Origin: Noviherbaspirillum aridicola
GTDB lineage: Bacteria > Pseudomonadota > Gammaproteobacteria > Burkholderiales > Burkholderiaceae_D
Reading direction: 5' to 3'
Assembly (NCBI RefSeq): GCF_019656455.1
Contig: NZ_BPMK01000001.1
Span: forward strand, 186,001-250,000
DNA: 64,000 bases
The notes below the pieces were generated by a model, which was given only the letters and a program-made list of their open reading frames with translations, did no database searches and was not told the origin of the DNA. Shown here piece after piece: positions 25,435 through 34,141 of this stretch. Position numbers and translations under genes: made by a program. The stretch's first letter is position 1. Each line of letters starts with the position of its first letter.

Positions 25435-26580
25435 ATGAACACCCGTCTGCGTCCCGTCCTTGCGGCCCTCGCCGCTTCCCTGCTCACCGGCGCCGCCCAC
25501 GCGGACATCACCGTCGGCGTGAGCCTGCCGCTGACCGGTCCCGCCTCGGGCCTGGGCATTCCGACCCGGAACGGCATCAATCTGTGGCCTGAGACGATCG
25601 GCGGCGAGAAGCTCAGGCTGGTCGTGCTCGACGACGCTTCCGATACCACCCAGTCCGCGCGCAACGGGCGCCGCCTGATCACGGAAGACAAGGTGGATGT
25701 GATCGTCGGCTCGACCGCCACCCCGGCTTCCGTGGCGCTGGCCGACATCGCGGCGGAAGGGCAGACGGTGCAGATATCGACCTCGCCGGTGGAACTGCCC
25801 GAGGGCAAGGGCGGCTGGACCTTCCGCGTCGCGCAGTCGACGCCGCTGATGGCCGGCGCCGTCGTCGATCACATGAAAAAGCAGGGCGTGAAGACCTATG
25901 CCTACCTCGGCTATTCCGATGCCTACGGCGAGACCTGGCTGAAGGCGTTCACCGACCTCGCCGGCAAGGCCGGGCTCAAGCCGGTGGCGACGGAGCGCTT
26001 CGCCCGCGCCGACACCAGCGTCACCGCGCAGGCGCTGAAGATCGTCTCCGCCCGGCCCGATGCCATCCTCATCGGCGCCTCCGGCAGCGGCTCGGCGATG
26101 CCGCACAAGGCGCTCGTCGAGCGCGGCTACAAGGGCAAGATCTACCAGACCCACGGCGCCGCCTCGCGCGACCTGATCCGGATCGGCGGCAAGGATGTGG
26201 AAGGCGCCTTCGTCGTCGCCGGCCTCGCGGTGATGCCCGAAGCCCTGCCCGAGAATCATCCGTCCAAGAAGGTCGCCACCGACTTCGTGCAGCGCTACGA
26301 GAAGCAGTTCGGCGCCGGCACCCGCAACCAGTTCGCCGCGCACGGCTATGACGCCCACCTGCTGCTGCAGGCGGCGGTGCCGGAGGCGCTGAAGAAGGGC
26401 AAGCCGGGCACGCCGGAGTTCCGCGCCGCGCTCAAGGAGGCGCTGGAGGCGGGCAAGCCGATCACGATCACCCAGGGCGTCGTGCGCTACAGCCCGAAAG
26501 ACCACTTCGGCCTGGAAGAAAATGCGCGCGTGATGCTGAGCGTGGACAAGGGCGACTGGAAGCTCGCCGAAGACAAGTAA
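25435..26580 (+). CDS. periplasmic substrate-binding protein of the Liv-type ABC importer
   Basis: 381 aa with a Sec signal peptide (cleavage AHA-D, residue 23). The mature protein is a type I periplasmic binding fold: ITVGVSLPLTGPASGLG, then the hinge segments VDVIVGSTATPASVAL and KTYAYLGYSDAYGETWLKAF. It belongs to the HAAT/aromatic-acid branch of LivK-like proteins. Since a flavin monooxygenase under the same regulator lies upstream, the ligand may be an aromatic acid rather than leucine (inference). AAGGAGACACACC precedes the ATG. Last gene of the operon. Confidence 0.9.
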   Translation: MNTRLRPVLAALAASLLTGAAHADITVGVSLPLTGPASGLGIPTRNGINLWPETIGGEKLRLVVLDDASDTTQSARNGRRLITEDKVDVIVGSTATPASVALADIAAEGQTVQISTSPVELPEGKGGWTFRVAQSTPLMAGAVVDHMKKQGVKTYAYLGYSDAYGETWLKAFTDLAGKAGLKPVATERFARADTSVTAQALKIVSARPDAILIGASGSGSAMPHKALVERGYKGKIYQTHGAASRDLIRIGGKDVEGAFVVAGLAVMPEALPENHPSKKVATDFVQRYEKQFGAGTRNQFAAHGYDAHLLLQAAVPEALKKGKPGTPEFRAALKEALEAGKPITITQGVVRYSPKDHFGLEENARVMLSVDKGDWKLAEDK

Positions 26581-26641
26581 GAAGTCATGCCGTGACGGGG
26601 GCCGGGCAGCCGGCCTCCCCGATGCATGGCCGGGGCGGCGT

Positions 26642-27613
26642 CTAGCGCCGCCCGCTGCCTCCGAGTCCGGCGGTGATCTGCTGGCGCAGCTGCCGGTAGC
26701 CGTCGAGTCGCGGTCCGCCGAGCGCGACCGCCTTGTCGATCGCCGCGACCGCCTCGCGCTTGCGCCCCTGCTCGAACAGCACCTGGGCCAGATTGTTCCA
26801 GCCATCCGCGAATCCCGGATGCGCGTCCACCAGCGCGCGGTACTCCGCCGCGGCCGCTTGCAGGTCGCCGAGCCCGTAGGCGGTATTGCCGGCGCCCAGC
26901 CGCAGCACAGGATCCGACGGCCAGCGGCCGAGGGCGGTGCGGTAAGCCGTGTGCGCGGCGCGCTGCGAGCTGCGTTCCAGCGTCGCGACCGCCGTCGCGT
27001 AGCGAGACGCGGAGGCGGTGGCCGGCAGCCGCGCCGGCGGCATTGCCAGCATCGCCCAGCGTCCGCCGCGTTCCCAGGTGCGCTCGAATGCGTGCAGCGA
27101 CATTTCCATGCGCTCGTTGCGCCCGGAATGGACGATGAGCAGGTTGCGCGCGCGGTCATAGCCGATCGCCACGGCGTAATGCCACACCGGCGCGAAGCCG
27201 AAGGACAGGTTTTGCAGCACGATCACCGGATTGCCGGCCGCCACTTCGCGCAGCAGCGGTTCGAGATCCGGTTCGAGCGTGTAGGCGACCAGGCCCATGC
27301 GGCGCGCGGTGGCGAGCATTTCCAGCTGCAGCGAACCCTGGCGCGCCGGCAGATAGACCTGGCTGACGAGGTCTTCCGGCCGCACTGTCACGCCGGCAGC
27401 GCCGGCCGCCATCGCCAGCGCGGCCGGACCGCACTGATAGTCTTCCTGGGGATGAAAGGGCACGTCGCGCAGCAGCGCGGCCGGTGCCAGGCCGGCCGGC
27501 CAGTCCTGCTGCAGCGTCGCTACGCGTTTCGTAGCGCAGCCGGACAGCACCAGCACCAGCAGCGCGGATGCCGCCAGGCGCTGCAGGCGACCCGTGGCGG
27601 TCGCGTTCCCCAT
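26642..27613 (-). CDS. PA2778-family C39-like cysteine peptidase lipoprotein with TPRs
   Basis: 323 aa. Signal peptide with lipobox VLSGC (Cys26). Residues ~45-190 are a C39-like papain fold: the catalytic Cys61 lies in the QCGPAALAMA motif, His145 in VWHYAVAIG, and an acidic or amide residue is expected just after. The C-terminal part (about 205-315) is TPR-like repeats (AYGLGDLQAAAAEYRALVDAHPGFADGWNNLAQVLFEQGRKREA). The family is known from Pseudomonas PA2778; its function is not established. It overlaps the PA2779-like partner by one base (TGATG), so the two are made together. Confidence 0.8.
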   Translation of the reverse strand: MGNATATGRLQRLAASALLVLVLSGCATKRVATLQQDWPAGLAPAALLRDVPFHPQEDYQCGPAALAMAAGAAGVTVRPEDLVSQVYLPARQGSLQLEMLATARRMGLVAYTLEPDLEPLLREVAAGNPVIVLQNLSFGFAPVWHYAVAIGYDRARNLLIVHSGRNERMEMSLHAFERTWERGGRWAMLAMPPARLPATASASRYATAVATLERSSQRAAHTAYRTALGRWPSDPVLRLGAGNTAYGLGDLQAAAAEYRALVDAHPGFADGWNNLAQVLFEQGRKREAVAAIDKAVALGGPRLDGYRQLRQQITAGLGGSGRR

Positions 27614-27999
27614 CAGCGGATCGAGCGGGTGAAGGGGAAGATCTTGGTGAAGCCGAGGATGTCGGTCACCAGCAGGATGATGAACACGGTGAACAGGATG
27701 CCGAGCACGTCGCCGCCGGCGGGCATCTGATCGATGCGGCCCGCGAGCTGCTGCACTTCTTCGTCCGACATGGCCTGCACGCGGTCGACCGCCGCCTGCG
27801 CGTCCACGCCCTGCGCCTCGATGGCCTTGCGCACCTCGTCCCGCTTCAGGAAGTCGATGACGCGGTCGCGCTCGGCGCTGGCGGCGGGGCCGGCGGCCTC
27901 CTGCGTGGAGATGATGGCGGCATTGGCCTGCAGCGGCACGCTGAGCGAGGTCATGCAGACGACGAGCAGGGACGCGGTGAGACGCTTGAAGGTGTTCAT
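27613..27999 (-). CDS. PA2779-family small envelope protein
   Basis: 128 aa. The signal peptide ends near ANA-A (residue 28). The middle is a helical acidic region (VIDFLKRDEVRKAIEAQGVDAQAAVDRVQAMSDEEVQQLAGRI). Then comes MPAGGDVLG, a hydrophobic helix (~98-115) and a basic end, KIFPFTRSIR. The tripartite tail, with a Gly-Gly just before the helix, looks like a processing or sorting signal. The next gene encodes a C39-like peptidase, a family known to cut after double glycine. AAGGAGAACAAC precedes the ATG. Confidence 0.8.
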   Translation of the reverse strand: MNTFKRLTASLLVVCMTSLSVPLQANAAIISTQEAAGPAASAERDRVIDFLKRDEVRKAIEAQGVDAQAAVDRVQAMSDEEVQQLAGRIDQMPAGGDVLGILFTVFIILLVTDILGFTKIFPFTRSIR

Positions 28000-28263
28000 G
28001 TTGTTCTCCTTGGTTGATGGAAACGGTGTGTTCGCCTGTCGGGAACGGCGGGGATGCGTTCAGCGCGGGCACACCATGTGAGCCACTTCTACCGCATCGT
28101 ATCGGCCGCTCTTTGACGGCTCTCAATCCGCGTGTAACCGTCGTTATCGGTGCAACAGCGGCTGCGACAGCGGGGCGATGCGCCTGCGGCGATGCAGCAT
28201 CGCCCTCAAGGATGAGTGATGCTCGTTGAGAAATTGTTCCATTCCGCGGCACGCCGGCCGGTT

Positions 28264-29574
28264 TCACACGCCCGCGCGCCCGCGTCTCATGTCCTTGTTC
28301 AGCTGACCCGCATACTCCCGGAAATCCACTTCCAGGGTATAGCGGGCCGAGCCGACGTAGCGGCGCGCCAGCCGGCGCGCATGCCGCCCGATCTCGTCTT
28401 CCATCACCTCGCGTCCGGGAAGCGCGGTGTCGCCGGCCAGGACCGAAGCCAGCCAGCGGCCCTGGATTTCCACCAGTGGAATGGTCGGGCCGATGGGCTG
28501 CACCAGGCCGGCCAGATAGAGCCCCGGCAGGTCCGGCGGGAGCATGCGCCGGTAGAGCGCGGCCCTGCCGTCTTCGATGCGGAACAGCGCCGGATCGATG
28601 AAGGGGAAAGTCGTGCGGTAGCCGGTGGCATAGATGATGGCATCGATCCGCTCGCTGCTGTCGTCGGCGAACAGCACGTGATCGCCGCGCAGTTCGCGGA
28701 TGTCCGGCTTGACCGTGATCCAGCCGTGGCCGACATAGGACAGCAGTTCCTGGCTGAGCGTCGCATGCTCGCGCCAGATCGGATGCCGCGGCCGCGGCAC
28801 GCCGTAGCGCGCCTGGTTGCCGACGGCCAGGAACATCAGCCGTCCGACGATGGCGCGCGCGACCGGCGTTGGCAGTTTCAGCCTGCGCATCAGGAAGGCC
28901 GACCAGCGGTCGATCGGTATGCCCATCAGGTACTTGGGCATGATCCACGCGCCGCGCCGCGTCGACAGGAAGGTGCGGCGCGCGGTCTTGCAGACGTCGG
29001 CGGCGATGTCCACCGCCGAGTTGCCGATGCCGACGACGAGGACATTCCTGTCGGCGAACGGCGCTGCCGTGCGATAGTCGTGCGAGTGGATGGCCGTGCC
29101 GCCGAAGCCACCGGGGAAATCCGGCCAGCGCGGATCCCAGAGGTGGCCGTTGGCGACGATGACGGCGCGGTAGCGGCGGAGCTCCCCGTTGTCCAGCCGC
29201 ACCTGCCAGTTGCCGCTGCCGTCGGGCCGCAGGTTCTCGACCCGCGTGCGGAAGCGGATATGGGGACGCACGCCGAAACGCTCGGCGTAGGCTTCCAGGT
29301 ATTCGAGCACCTGGTAATGCGACAGGAAGTCCGGGTAATGATCGGGAATCGGGAAATCCGAATAGCCGAGGTTCCTGCGGCTGGTGTCGATGTGCAGGCT
29401 GCGGTAGGCGGACGACATGCGGTTATCGTTTTCGTAGCGCCACATGCCGCCGATGTCCGAGCCGAGCTCGAAGCATTCGAACGGTACCTGCTTCTGCTTG
29501 AGCGCCTTGGCGACGGTGACGCCGGACGATCCGGCGCCGATGATGCAGACCGGCAGCGAGTCAGCGGCGCTCAT
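28264..29574 (-). CDS. flavin-containing monooxygenase
   Basis: A 436-aa FMO/Baeyer-Villiger-type enzyme. The FAD motif IIGAGSSG is at ~11-18, followed by GGMWRY and a later FPGGFGGTAIHSHDYR that matches the FxGxxxHxxxY/W fingerprint. The second Rossmann motif is VVGIGNSAVDIA (NADPH), and the C-terminal IYATGYRTTFPF is the ATG-type motif. It oxidises a soft nucleophile or ketone with NADPH and O2. I chose the ATG giving MSAADSLP; its start overlaps the end of the DenD-like gene by 14 bases. Third gene of an operon with an MFS transporter. Confidence 0.85.
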   Translation of the reverse strand: MSAADSLPVCIIGAGSSGVTVAKALKQKQVPFECFELGSDIGGMWRYENDNRMSSAYRSLHIDTSRRNLGYSDFPIPDHYPDFLSHYQVLEYLEAYAERFGVRPHIRFRTRVENLRPDGSGNWQVRLDNGELRRYRAVIVANGHLWDPRWPDFPGGFGGTAIHSHDYRTAAPFADRNVLVVGIGNSAVDIAADVCKTARRTFLSTRRGAWIMPKYLMGIPIDRWSAFLMRRLKLPTPVARAIVGRLMFLAVGNQARYGVPRPRHPIWREHATLSQELLSYVGHGWITVKPDIRELRGDHVLFADDSSERIDAIIYATGYRTTFPFIDPALFRIEDGRAALYRRMLPPDLPGLYLAGLVQPIGPTIPLVEIQGRWLASVLAGDTALPGREVMEDEIGRHARRLARRYVGSARYTLEVDFREYAGQLNKDMRRGRAGV

Positions 29575-30493
29575 GCAGTGTCTCCAGGTGGCGGGCGACG
29601 AGTTCGTCGGCCGACGCATCGGCGTGAAGTCCCAGCGCCCGCGCCCGCCGCGAGTCGAAGCCGCGCGGCCAGCCGTCGATGATCGCCTGGAGGTGCGCGT
29701 CCGCCTGCCACGACAGCTTTCCCAGCGCGCCCGCGGCGCGCAGCGCCGCCTCGATCTCGCGGGGCGTGACGGACAGCGACGGAAGGTTCAGCGCACGGCT
29801 GGCGCCGAATGCCGATGCGGGTGCGCGCTGCAGGGCCAGCATCGCCGCCACCACCGCCTGCACCGACGCCACCGGAAAGCGCGTATCCGGCGCGAGCGGG
29901 CAGACGGCGTCGCGCCCGCCGAGCGGATCGCGGATGAGCGCGGCGATGCGGTCCGACACGCTGCCGGTGGCCGGGCCGGGATGGGTGAGCACCACCGGCA
30001 GCCGCAGCACCCGTCCGTCGAGGAAGCCGCGCCGCGAATAATCGCTGATCAGGAGTTCGGCGATCGCCTTGTGCGTGCCGTAGGAAGTCTGCGGTGTCTG
30101 CGCGACATCGTCGCCGACGATGTCGGGAAGCGGTCCGCCGAAGGTGGAGATGGAACTGGCGAACAGCAGCTGCGGCGGCCTGTCCTGCAGGCGGCAGTGT
30201 TCCAGCAGGCGCATCAGCGCATGCAGATTGACGGCCATGCCGGCGCTGAAGTCGGACTCCGCGTCCAGCGTCAGCGACGCGGCGAGATGATAGATGCGGT
30301 CATATCCGCCAGCGAACAGGCGTGCGAGGAAATCCTCGTCGCGGATGTCGCCGCAGGCGACGATGGCCCGGCCGGAAGCGGCCGCCGGGCGGCGGTCCGC
30401 CAGCACCAGTTCATCGATACCGCCCTGCGCCTGCAGCGCGGCGGCGAGATGGCTGCCGATGAAGCCGGCAGCGCCCAGTACGAGTACGCGCAT
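29561..30493 (-). CDS. DenD-like NAD-dependent epimerase/dehydrogenase
   Basis: A 310-aa extended SDR. The nucleotide motif GAAGFIGSH is at 8-16, the catalytic SYGTHKAIAELL carries the YxxxK pair, and the downstream DYSRRGFLDGRVLRLPVVLTHPG resembles D-erythronate dehydrogenase (DenD) of the four-carbon sugar-acid pathway. That substrate is not certain; no otnK- or otnC-like partner is here. GGAGGAAGACG precedes the ATG. Middle gene of an operon that also carries an MFS transporter and a flavin monooxygenase, suggesting oxidation of a small secreted or imported metabolite. Confidence 0.75.
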   Translation of the reverse strand: MRVLVLGAAGFIGSHLAAALQAQGGIDELVLADRRPAAASGRAIVACGDIRDEDFLARLFAGGYDRIYHLAASLTLDAESDFSAGMAVNLHALMRLLEHCRLQDRPPQLLFASSISTFGGPLPDIVGDDVAQTPQTSYGTHKAIAELLISDYSRRGFLDGRVLRLPVVLTHPGPATGSVSDRIAALIRDPLGGRDAVCPLAPDTRFPVASVQAVVAAMLALQRAPASAFGASRALNLPSLSVTPREIEAALRAAGALGKLSWQADAHLQAIIDGWPRGFDSRRARALGLHADASADELVARHLETLHERR

Positions 30494-30560
30494 CGTCTTC
30501 CTCCTTGTCCGCAGTCGTTGCCGGTCGCCGCCGGCTCGTCATCGGCTCGTCATCCGATTG

Positions 30561-31856
30561 TTATGCGTTGTGGCGGCGCGGCTCCTCCATGCGCAGCACC
30601 ATCAGCAGCGCGGCCGCCTTGAGCAGCATCGCCGCGCCGAACACCCAGCCGAAGTCGACGCCCTCGGCGGCGAGCCCGCCGAGTATCGGCCCCGCCGCCA
30701 TCATCAGGTGCGAGGCGGTGTCGGACACCGCGATCAGCATCGGCCGGTCCTGGCTCGTTCCGAATTCCAGCACCATGTTCTGCGAGGCGACGAAGTAGCC
30801 GCCGAAGCCGGCGCCCAGCCCGCAGAAGGCGAGCATCATTCCCGGCGTGCCCGTGGCGAGCAGCAGGCCGCCGGTGGCGGCTATCCAGAGGCCGAGGCTG
30901 AGCAGGAACACCTGGCGGTAGCCGCGGCGGTCGGCGATGCGTCCCCATGCCAGGTTGCTGACGGTCTGCGCCAGCAGGAAGGCGAGCGACAGGTAGCCGA
31001 GCATCTCGCCCGACAGGCCGCTGCCGCGTGCGGCGTAGATCGCATAGAAGGGCAGGGCGGCCGTGCCGAGCGCCGCCAGCGCGCGCGCCCGGAAGAAGCG
31101 CAGATAGTGCGGATCGGCGCGCAGCAGGGCCGGCACCTGGCGCAGCCGCTCGCGCAGCCGCGCGCGCGGCCGCACCCAGGGCGACTCCGGCTCGCGCACG
31201 AAGGACAGCGCGGAGATGCCGACGCTGGTCAGGATGAAGGCCACCATGAAGGTGCTCGCATAGCCGTTGCCGAAGGCATCTGCACCCACCAGGTAGCGGC
31301 CGCCCGCCCAGGCGACCGCGGCGGCGATCAGGCCGCCCATGAAATTGCGCAGGCCGGTCAGGCTGCCGCGCCTGTCCACCGGAATCATCTTCGACATCAG
31401 ATAGGCGAAGGCCACGCTCTGCACGCCGTTGAACAGTCCGAACAGGGCGAGGAACAGGCAGGCCGCCGCCATCGCCCACCAGCCGTCGAGCAGCCACGCC
31501 GAGAGCGCCAGTCCGAGTATCTGCACGCGCATCAGCCAGCCTATCGAGAACACCACTGGCAGCACCTTCGCGCGATGTTCGATCAGGGTCGCTCCCCAGA
31601 TCGACGACAGCGCCATGCCGATGAACTGTGCCGCCAGGGCGAGTCCGACGGCGAGCCTGGACGCCGACAGCAGGTAGATGTAGGCCGGGACGAAGGTGGG
31701 CGCGGTGACCAGCCGGAAGCCGGTCAGCCCGAGCATGCCGTGCGCGAGGCTGGCGCCGAAGTTGCGGCCGAGGTCGCGTTTCACCTGCGCGCGGAAATCC
31801 TGTTCGAGCGCGACGCGGCGCGCGGCTTCGCCGGCGAGCGGTTCATGGGCGCTCAT
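30561..31856 (-). CDS. MFS transporter
   Basis: A 431-aa protein with 12 predicted membrane helices. A soluble start (to ~residue 30) and a hydrophilic loop around 220-250 (PRARLRERLRQVPALLRADPHY) split it into two six-helix halves, as in the major facilitator superfamily. MIPVDRRGSL and WGRIADRRGYR are the loop 2-3-type and 8-9-type MFS motifs. First gene of the operon with a DenD-like dehydrogenase and an FMO; divergent from the tandem TetR regulator. It may import the substrate of these enzymes, or export their product. Confidence 0.85.
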   Translation of the reverse strand: MSAHEPLAGEAARRVALEQDFRAQVKRDLGRNFGASLAHGMLGLTGFRLVTAPTFVPAYIYLLSASRLAVGLALAAQFIGMALSSIWGATLIEHRAKVLPVVFSIGWLMRVQILGLALSAWLLDGWWAMAAACLFLALFGLFNGVQSVAFAYLMSKMIPVDRRGSLTGLRNFMGGLIAAAVAWAGGRYLVGADAFGNGYASTFMVAFILTSVGISALSFVREPESPWVRPRARLRERLRQVPALLRADPHYLRFFRARALAALGTAALPFYAIYAARGSGLSGEMLGYLSLAFLLAQTVSNLAWGRIADRRGYRQVFLLSLGLWIAATGGLLLATGTPGMMLAFCGLGAGFGGYFVASQNMVLEFGTSQDRPMLIAVSDTASHLMMAAGPILGGLAAEGVDFGWVFGAAMLLKAAALLMVLRMEEPRRHNA

Positions 31857-31935
31857 TCCCGCCCCGCGCGGGCGGCCGGTCTGGCGGAGGAAAACGGCCG
31901 CGGGCGGCGCATCGCAATCTCAGTCATCTGCAGTT

Positions 31936-31985
31936 CGCACCTTTCGTGCGCGGGGTATGTCCTTTGTGGTCGATATTAGCACCAC
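31936..31985. promoter_or_regulatory. two inverted repeats, candidate operators for the tandem TetR
   Basis: In the spacer between the MFS operon and the divergent regulator lie CGCAC-CTTTC-GTGCG (31936-31950) and GTGGT-N10-ACCAC (31966-31985). Two different symmetric sites close together would suit a regulator with two DNA-binding heads. Support is by eye only. Confidence 0.4.
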
Positions 31986-32130
31986 TTTCCGCTGCCGGCG
32001 AGTCGCAGCGCCGGAAAGGAAGAATGAGGCAAGGCGAATTAGAAAACAGGGTATGGCCGCCGCGCGGCGCGGACCAGGCCGCGGCGGCAGGTATAATCGC
32101 CCTCTTGCCGCTCAGCGAGGACTGCCCGAC

Positions 32131-33363
32131 ATGACCCAGGTGATATCAAACAGCCGGATGACCGAGCGCTATGTGAAGAAGCGCGAGACCATCCTCGATG
32201 CCGCGGCGCGCCTGTTCAACCAGCGCGGCGTCAAGGGCGTGACCCTGTCCGATGTCGCCGGACAGGTCGGCCTGAGCACCAACAGCATCACCTACTACTA
32301 CAAGAAGAAGGAAGACCTGGTCGTGGCCTGCCTGCTGCGGTCGGTGGACGCGGTCGGCGACATCATCCCGGTGGCCGCCTCGGAGGCCGACGCCAGCCGC
32401 CGGGTCACGCGCTTCATCGCGCTGTTCTTCGACCGCATGGCGGCCGTGCGGCGGGGGCAGGCGCCCGAGATGATGACCTTCCGCGACGTGCAGGCGCTCG
32501 CCGGCGACCACGCGGAGGTGGTGTTCTCTGCATACACCGGCATGTTTCGCCGGGTGCGCGCGCTGCTTGCCGGCGATGGCGCGCTGCCGTCGGACAGGAC
32601 AGCGCTCAATGCGCGCAGCCACCTGCTGCTGACCCTGACGGTGCGCGCGATGAGCTGGGTCGTGCGCTACGACGCCGACGACTATGCCCGCGTCGCCGCC
32701 CGGATGAGCGAGATACTGACCGGCGGACTCGGCGCAGAGGGCGCGCGCTGGCGCCTCTGCCCGCTCGACGAGCGCCTGGCGCAGGCGCCGTCGCCGGTGT
32801 CCACCACGCATGACGCCTTCCTGCGCGCCGCCACCGCGCTCATCAACGAGCAGGGGTACCGCGGCGCCTCGGTGGACCGCATCTCGGCCCGGCTGAACGT
32901 GACCAAGGGCTCCTTCTATCACCACAATCCGACCAAGGAAGACCTGGTGTCGGCCTGCTTCGAGCGCAGCTTCGCCCTCATCCGCGACGCCCAGTCGCTC
33001 GCGCTGGATGCGGAGGGATCGGGCTGGGACAGACTGTGCGCGCTGTCACGGGCGCTGGTGCGCCACCAGTTCTCCGAGCGGGGGCCGCTGCTGCGGATGT
33101 CCGCCTGGACCGAGCTGCCCGAAGAACTGCGCGGCGACAAGCAGCGGACCATCAGCCAGCTCAGCCTGCGCTTCGTCGCCCTGCTGGTGGACGGCATGCG
33201 GGACGGCTCGGTGAGGCCGCTGGACCAGGCGGTGGCGGCGGAGCTGGTGGGCGGCATGATCAACGCCTCGGTCGAACTGGACCGCTGGGTGCCGGGCATT
33301 ACCGCGGATAATGCGCTGGAGTTGTTCGTGCGGCCATTGTTTGTCGGAATCATTCGGCCCTGA
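32131..33363 (+). CDS. TetR-type regulator with two DNA-binding domains
   Basis: A 410-aa protein made of two TetR halves in one chain. HTH 1 is at about residues 18-64 (ILDAAARLFNQRGVKGVTLSDVAGQVGLSTNSITYYYKKKEDL). HTH 2 is at about 226-274 (AFLRAATALINEQGYRGASVDRISARLNVTKGSFYHHNPTKEDL). Each is followed by a helical ligand-binding-like domain. Ordinary TetR proteins are about 190-230 aa. It is divergent from the MFS-DenD-FMO operon, whose control is its likely job. I chose the ATG giving MTQVISNS at the family-like N-terminus; an upstream read-through would be an artefact. Confidence 0.85.
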   Translation: MTQVISNSRMTERYVKKRETILDAAARLFNQRGVKGVTLSDVAGQVGLSTNSITYYYKKKEDLVVACLLRSVDAVGDIIPVAASEADASRRVTRFIALFFDRMAAVRRGQAPEMMTFRDVQALAGDHAEVVFSAYTGMFRRVRALLAGDGALPSDRTALNARSHLLLTLTVRAMSWVVRYDADDYARVAARMSEILTGGLGAEGARWRLCPLDERLAQAPSPVSTTHDAFLRAATALINEQGYRGASVDRISARLNVTKGSFYHHNPTKEDLVSACFERSFALIRDAQSLALDAEGSGWDRLCALSRALVRHQFSERGPLLRMSAWTELPEELRGDKQRTISQLSLRFVALLVDGMRDGSVRPLDQAVAAELVGGMINASVELDRWVPGITADNALELFVRPLFVGIIRP

Positions 33364-33454
33364 ACATGCCGCATAGGTAGGAAGCCGCCGCCGCTTGATC
33401 TACAATTCCGGCCTGGCCCGCACGGCAAACGCACGAATCCGGAGTACCGACAGC

Positions 33455-34141
33455 ATGGCACCGAGCAGCATTGCAATGGCAAACGACAATATCCTTCAGC
33501 CGCGCACCATCCTCGCGATCGACGATCACGAGCTGGTGCGGGTCGGTCTGCGCTCGGTGCTGTTGCAGCATTTCGGCGAACGCTACCGGGTCGAGGAAGC
33601 GCAGAGCCTGGAAGAAGCGCTGGTCTGTCTCAAGGAACGGGCGGGCGACATTTTCCTGATCCTCCTCGACCTGCATCTCGGCGACACCCGCGGCCTGGCC
33701 GGCCTGGCGCTGCTGAGGCAGCGCTATCCGGACCTGCCGGTGATCGTCGTCTCCGGGCTGCAGGATGAAAAGGTTCGCGAAAAGGCGGCCATGCTGGGCG
33801 CGGTCGCTTTCGTCAACAAGGGCGGCGATGCCGGCAGCCTGGCCGGCCTGCTCGAAGCGGTGGATGCACTCGCGCGCGGCCAGCTGCCGCGCCCGCCGGC
33901 ATCCGGTGCGCAGCAGCCGGGGACGTGCGCGGGCAGCGTCGATGCTTCGCGGCTGTCGGGCGTCGCCCTGAGCAAGCGCCAGATACAGGTGCTCGAGCTG
34001 ATCCTTGCCGGCCATGACAACAGCCAGATCGCGGAAGAAACCGGCCTGGCACTCGGCTCGGTCAAGAACTGCGTGTCTTCCATCTTCCTGGTCTTCAATG
34101 TGCGTTCGCGGGCCGAGCTGGTCGGCCTGTTCGCCGGCTGA
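33455..34141 (+). CDS. NarL/FixJ-type response regulator (orphan)
   Basis: 228 aa. The receiver domain is at residues ~16-135: acidic pocket IDDHELVRVG near 22-31, phosphoacceptor Asp72 in LILLDLHLG, and a lysine (FVNKGGDAG) near 119. A linker leads to a LuxR HTH at ~165-225 (LSKRQIQVLELILAGHDNSQIAEETGLALGSVKNCVSSIF). The start at MAPSS has CGGAG about ten bases before. No histidine kinase gene is adjacent, so the partner is elsewhere. Target genes are unknown; the downstream NHL lipoprotein gene lies 317 bases away. Confidence 0.88.
   Translation: MAPSSIAMANDNILQPRTILAIDDHELVRVGLRSVLLQHFGERYRVEEAQSLEEALVCLKERAGDIFLILLDLHLGDTRGLAGLALLRQRYPDLPVIVVSGLQDEKVREKAAMLGAVAFVNKGGDAGSLAGLLEAVDALARGQLPRPPASGAQQPGTCAGSVDASRLSGVALSKRQIQVLELILAGHDNSQIAEETGLALGSVKNCVSSIFLVFNVRSRAELVGLFAG

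Noticed and set aside
26590-26630. GC-rich hairpin between the binding-protein gene and the peptidase gene
   Set aside because: The stem is imperfect and lacks a T-run; it may help terminate the convergent genes but I cannot support it.
28188-28204. Palindrome GGCGATGC-A-GCATCGCC near the FMO gene end
   Set aside because: It has no loop or T-run, lies in GC-rich DNA where such palindromes arise often, and has no evident promoter beside it.
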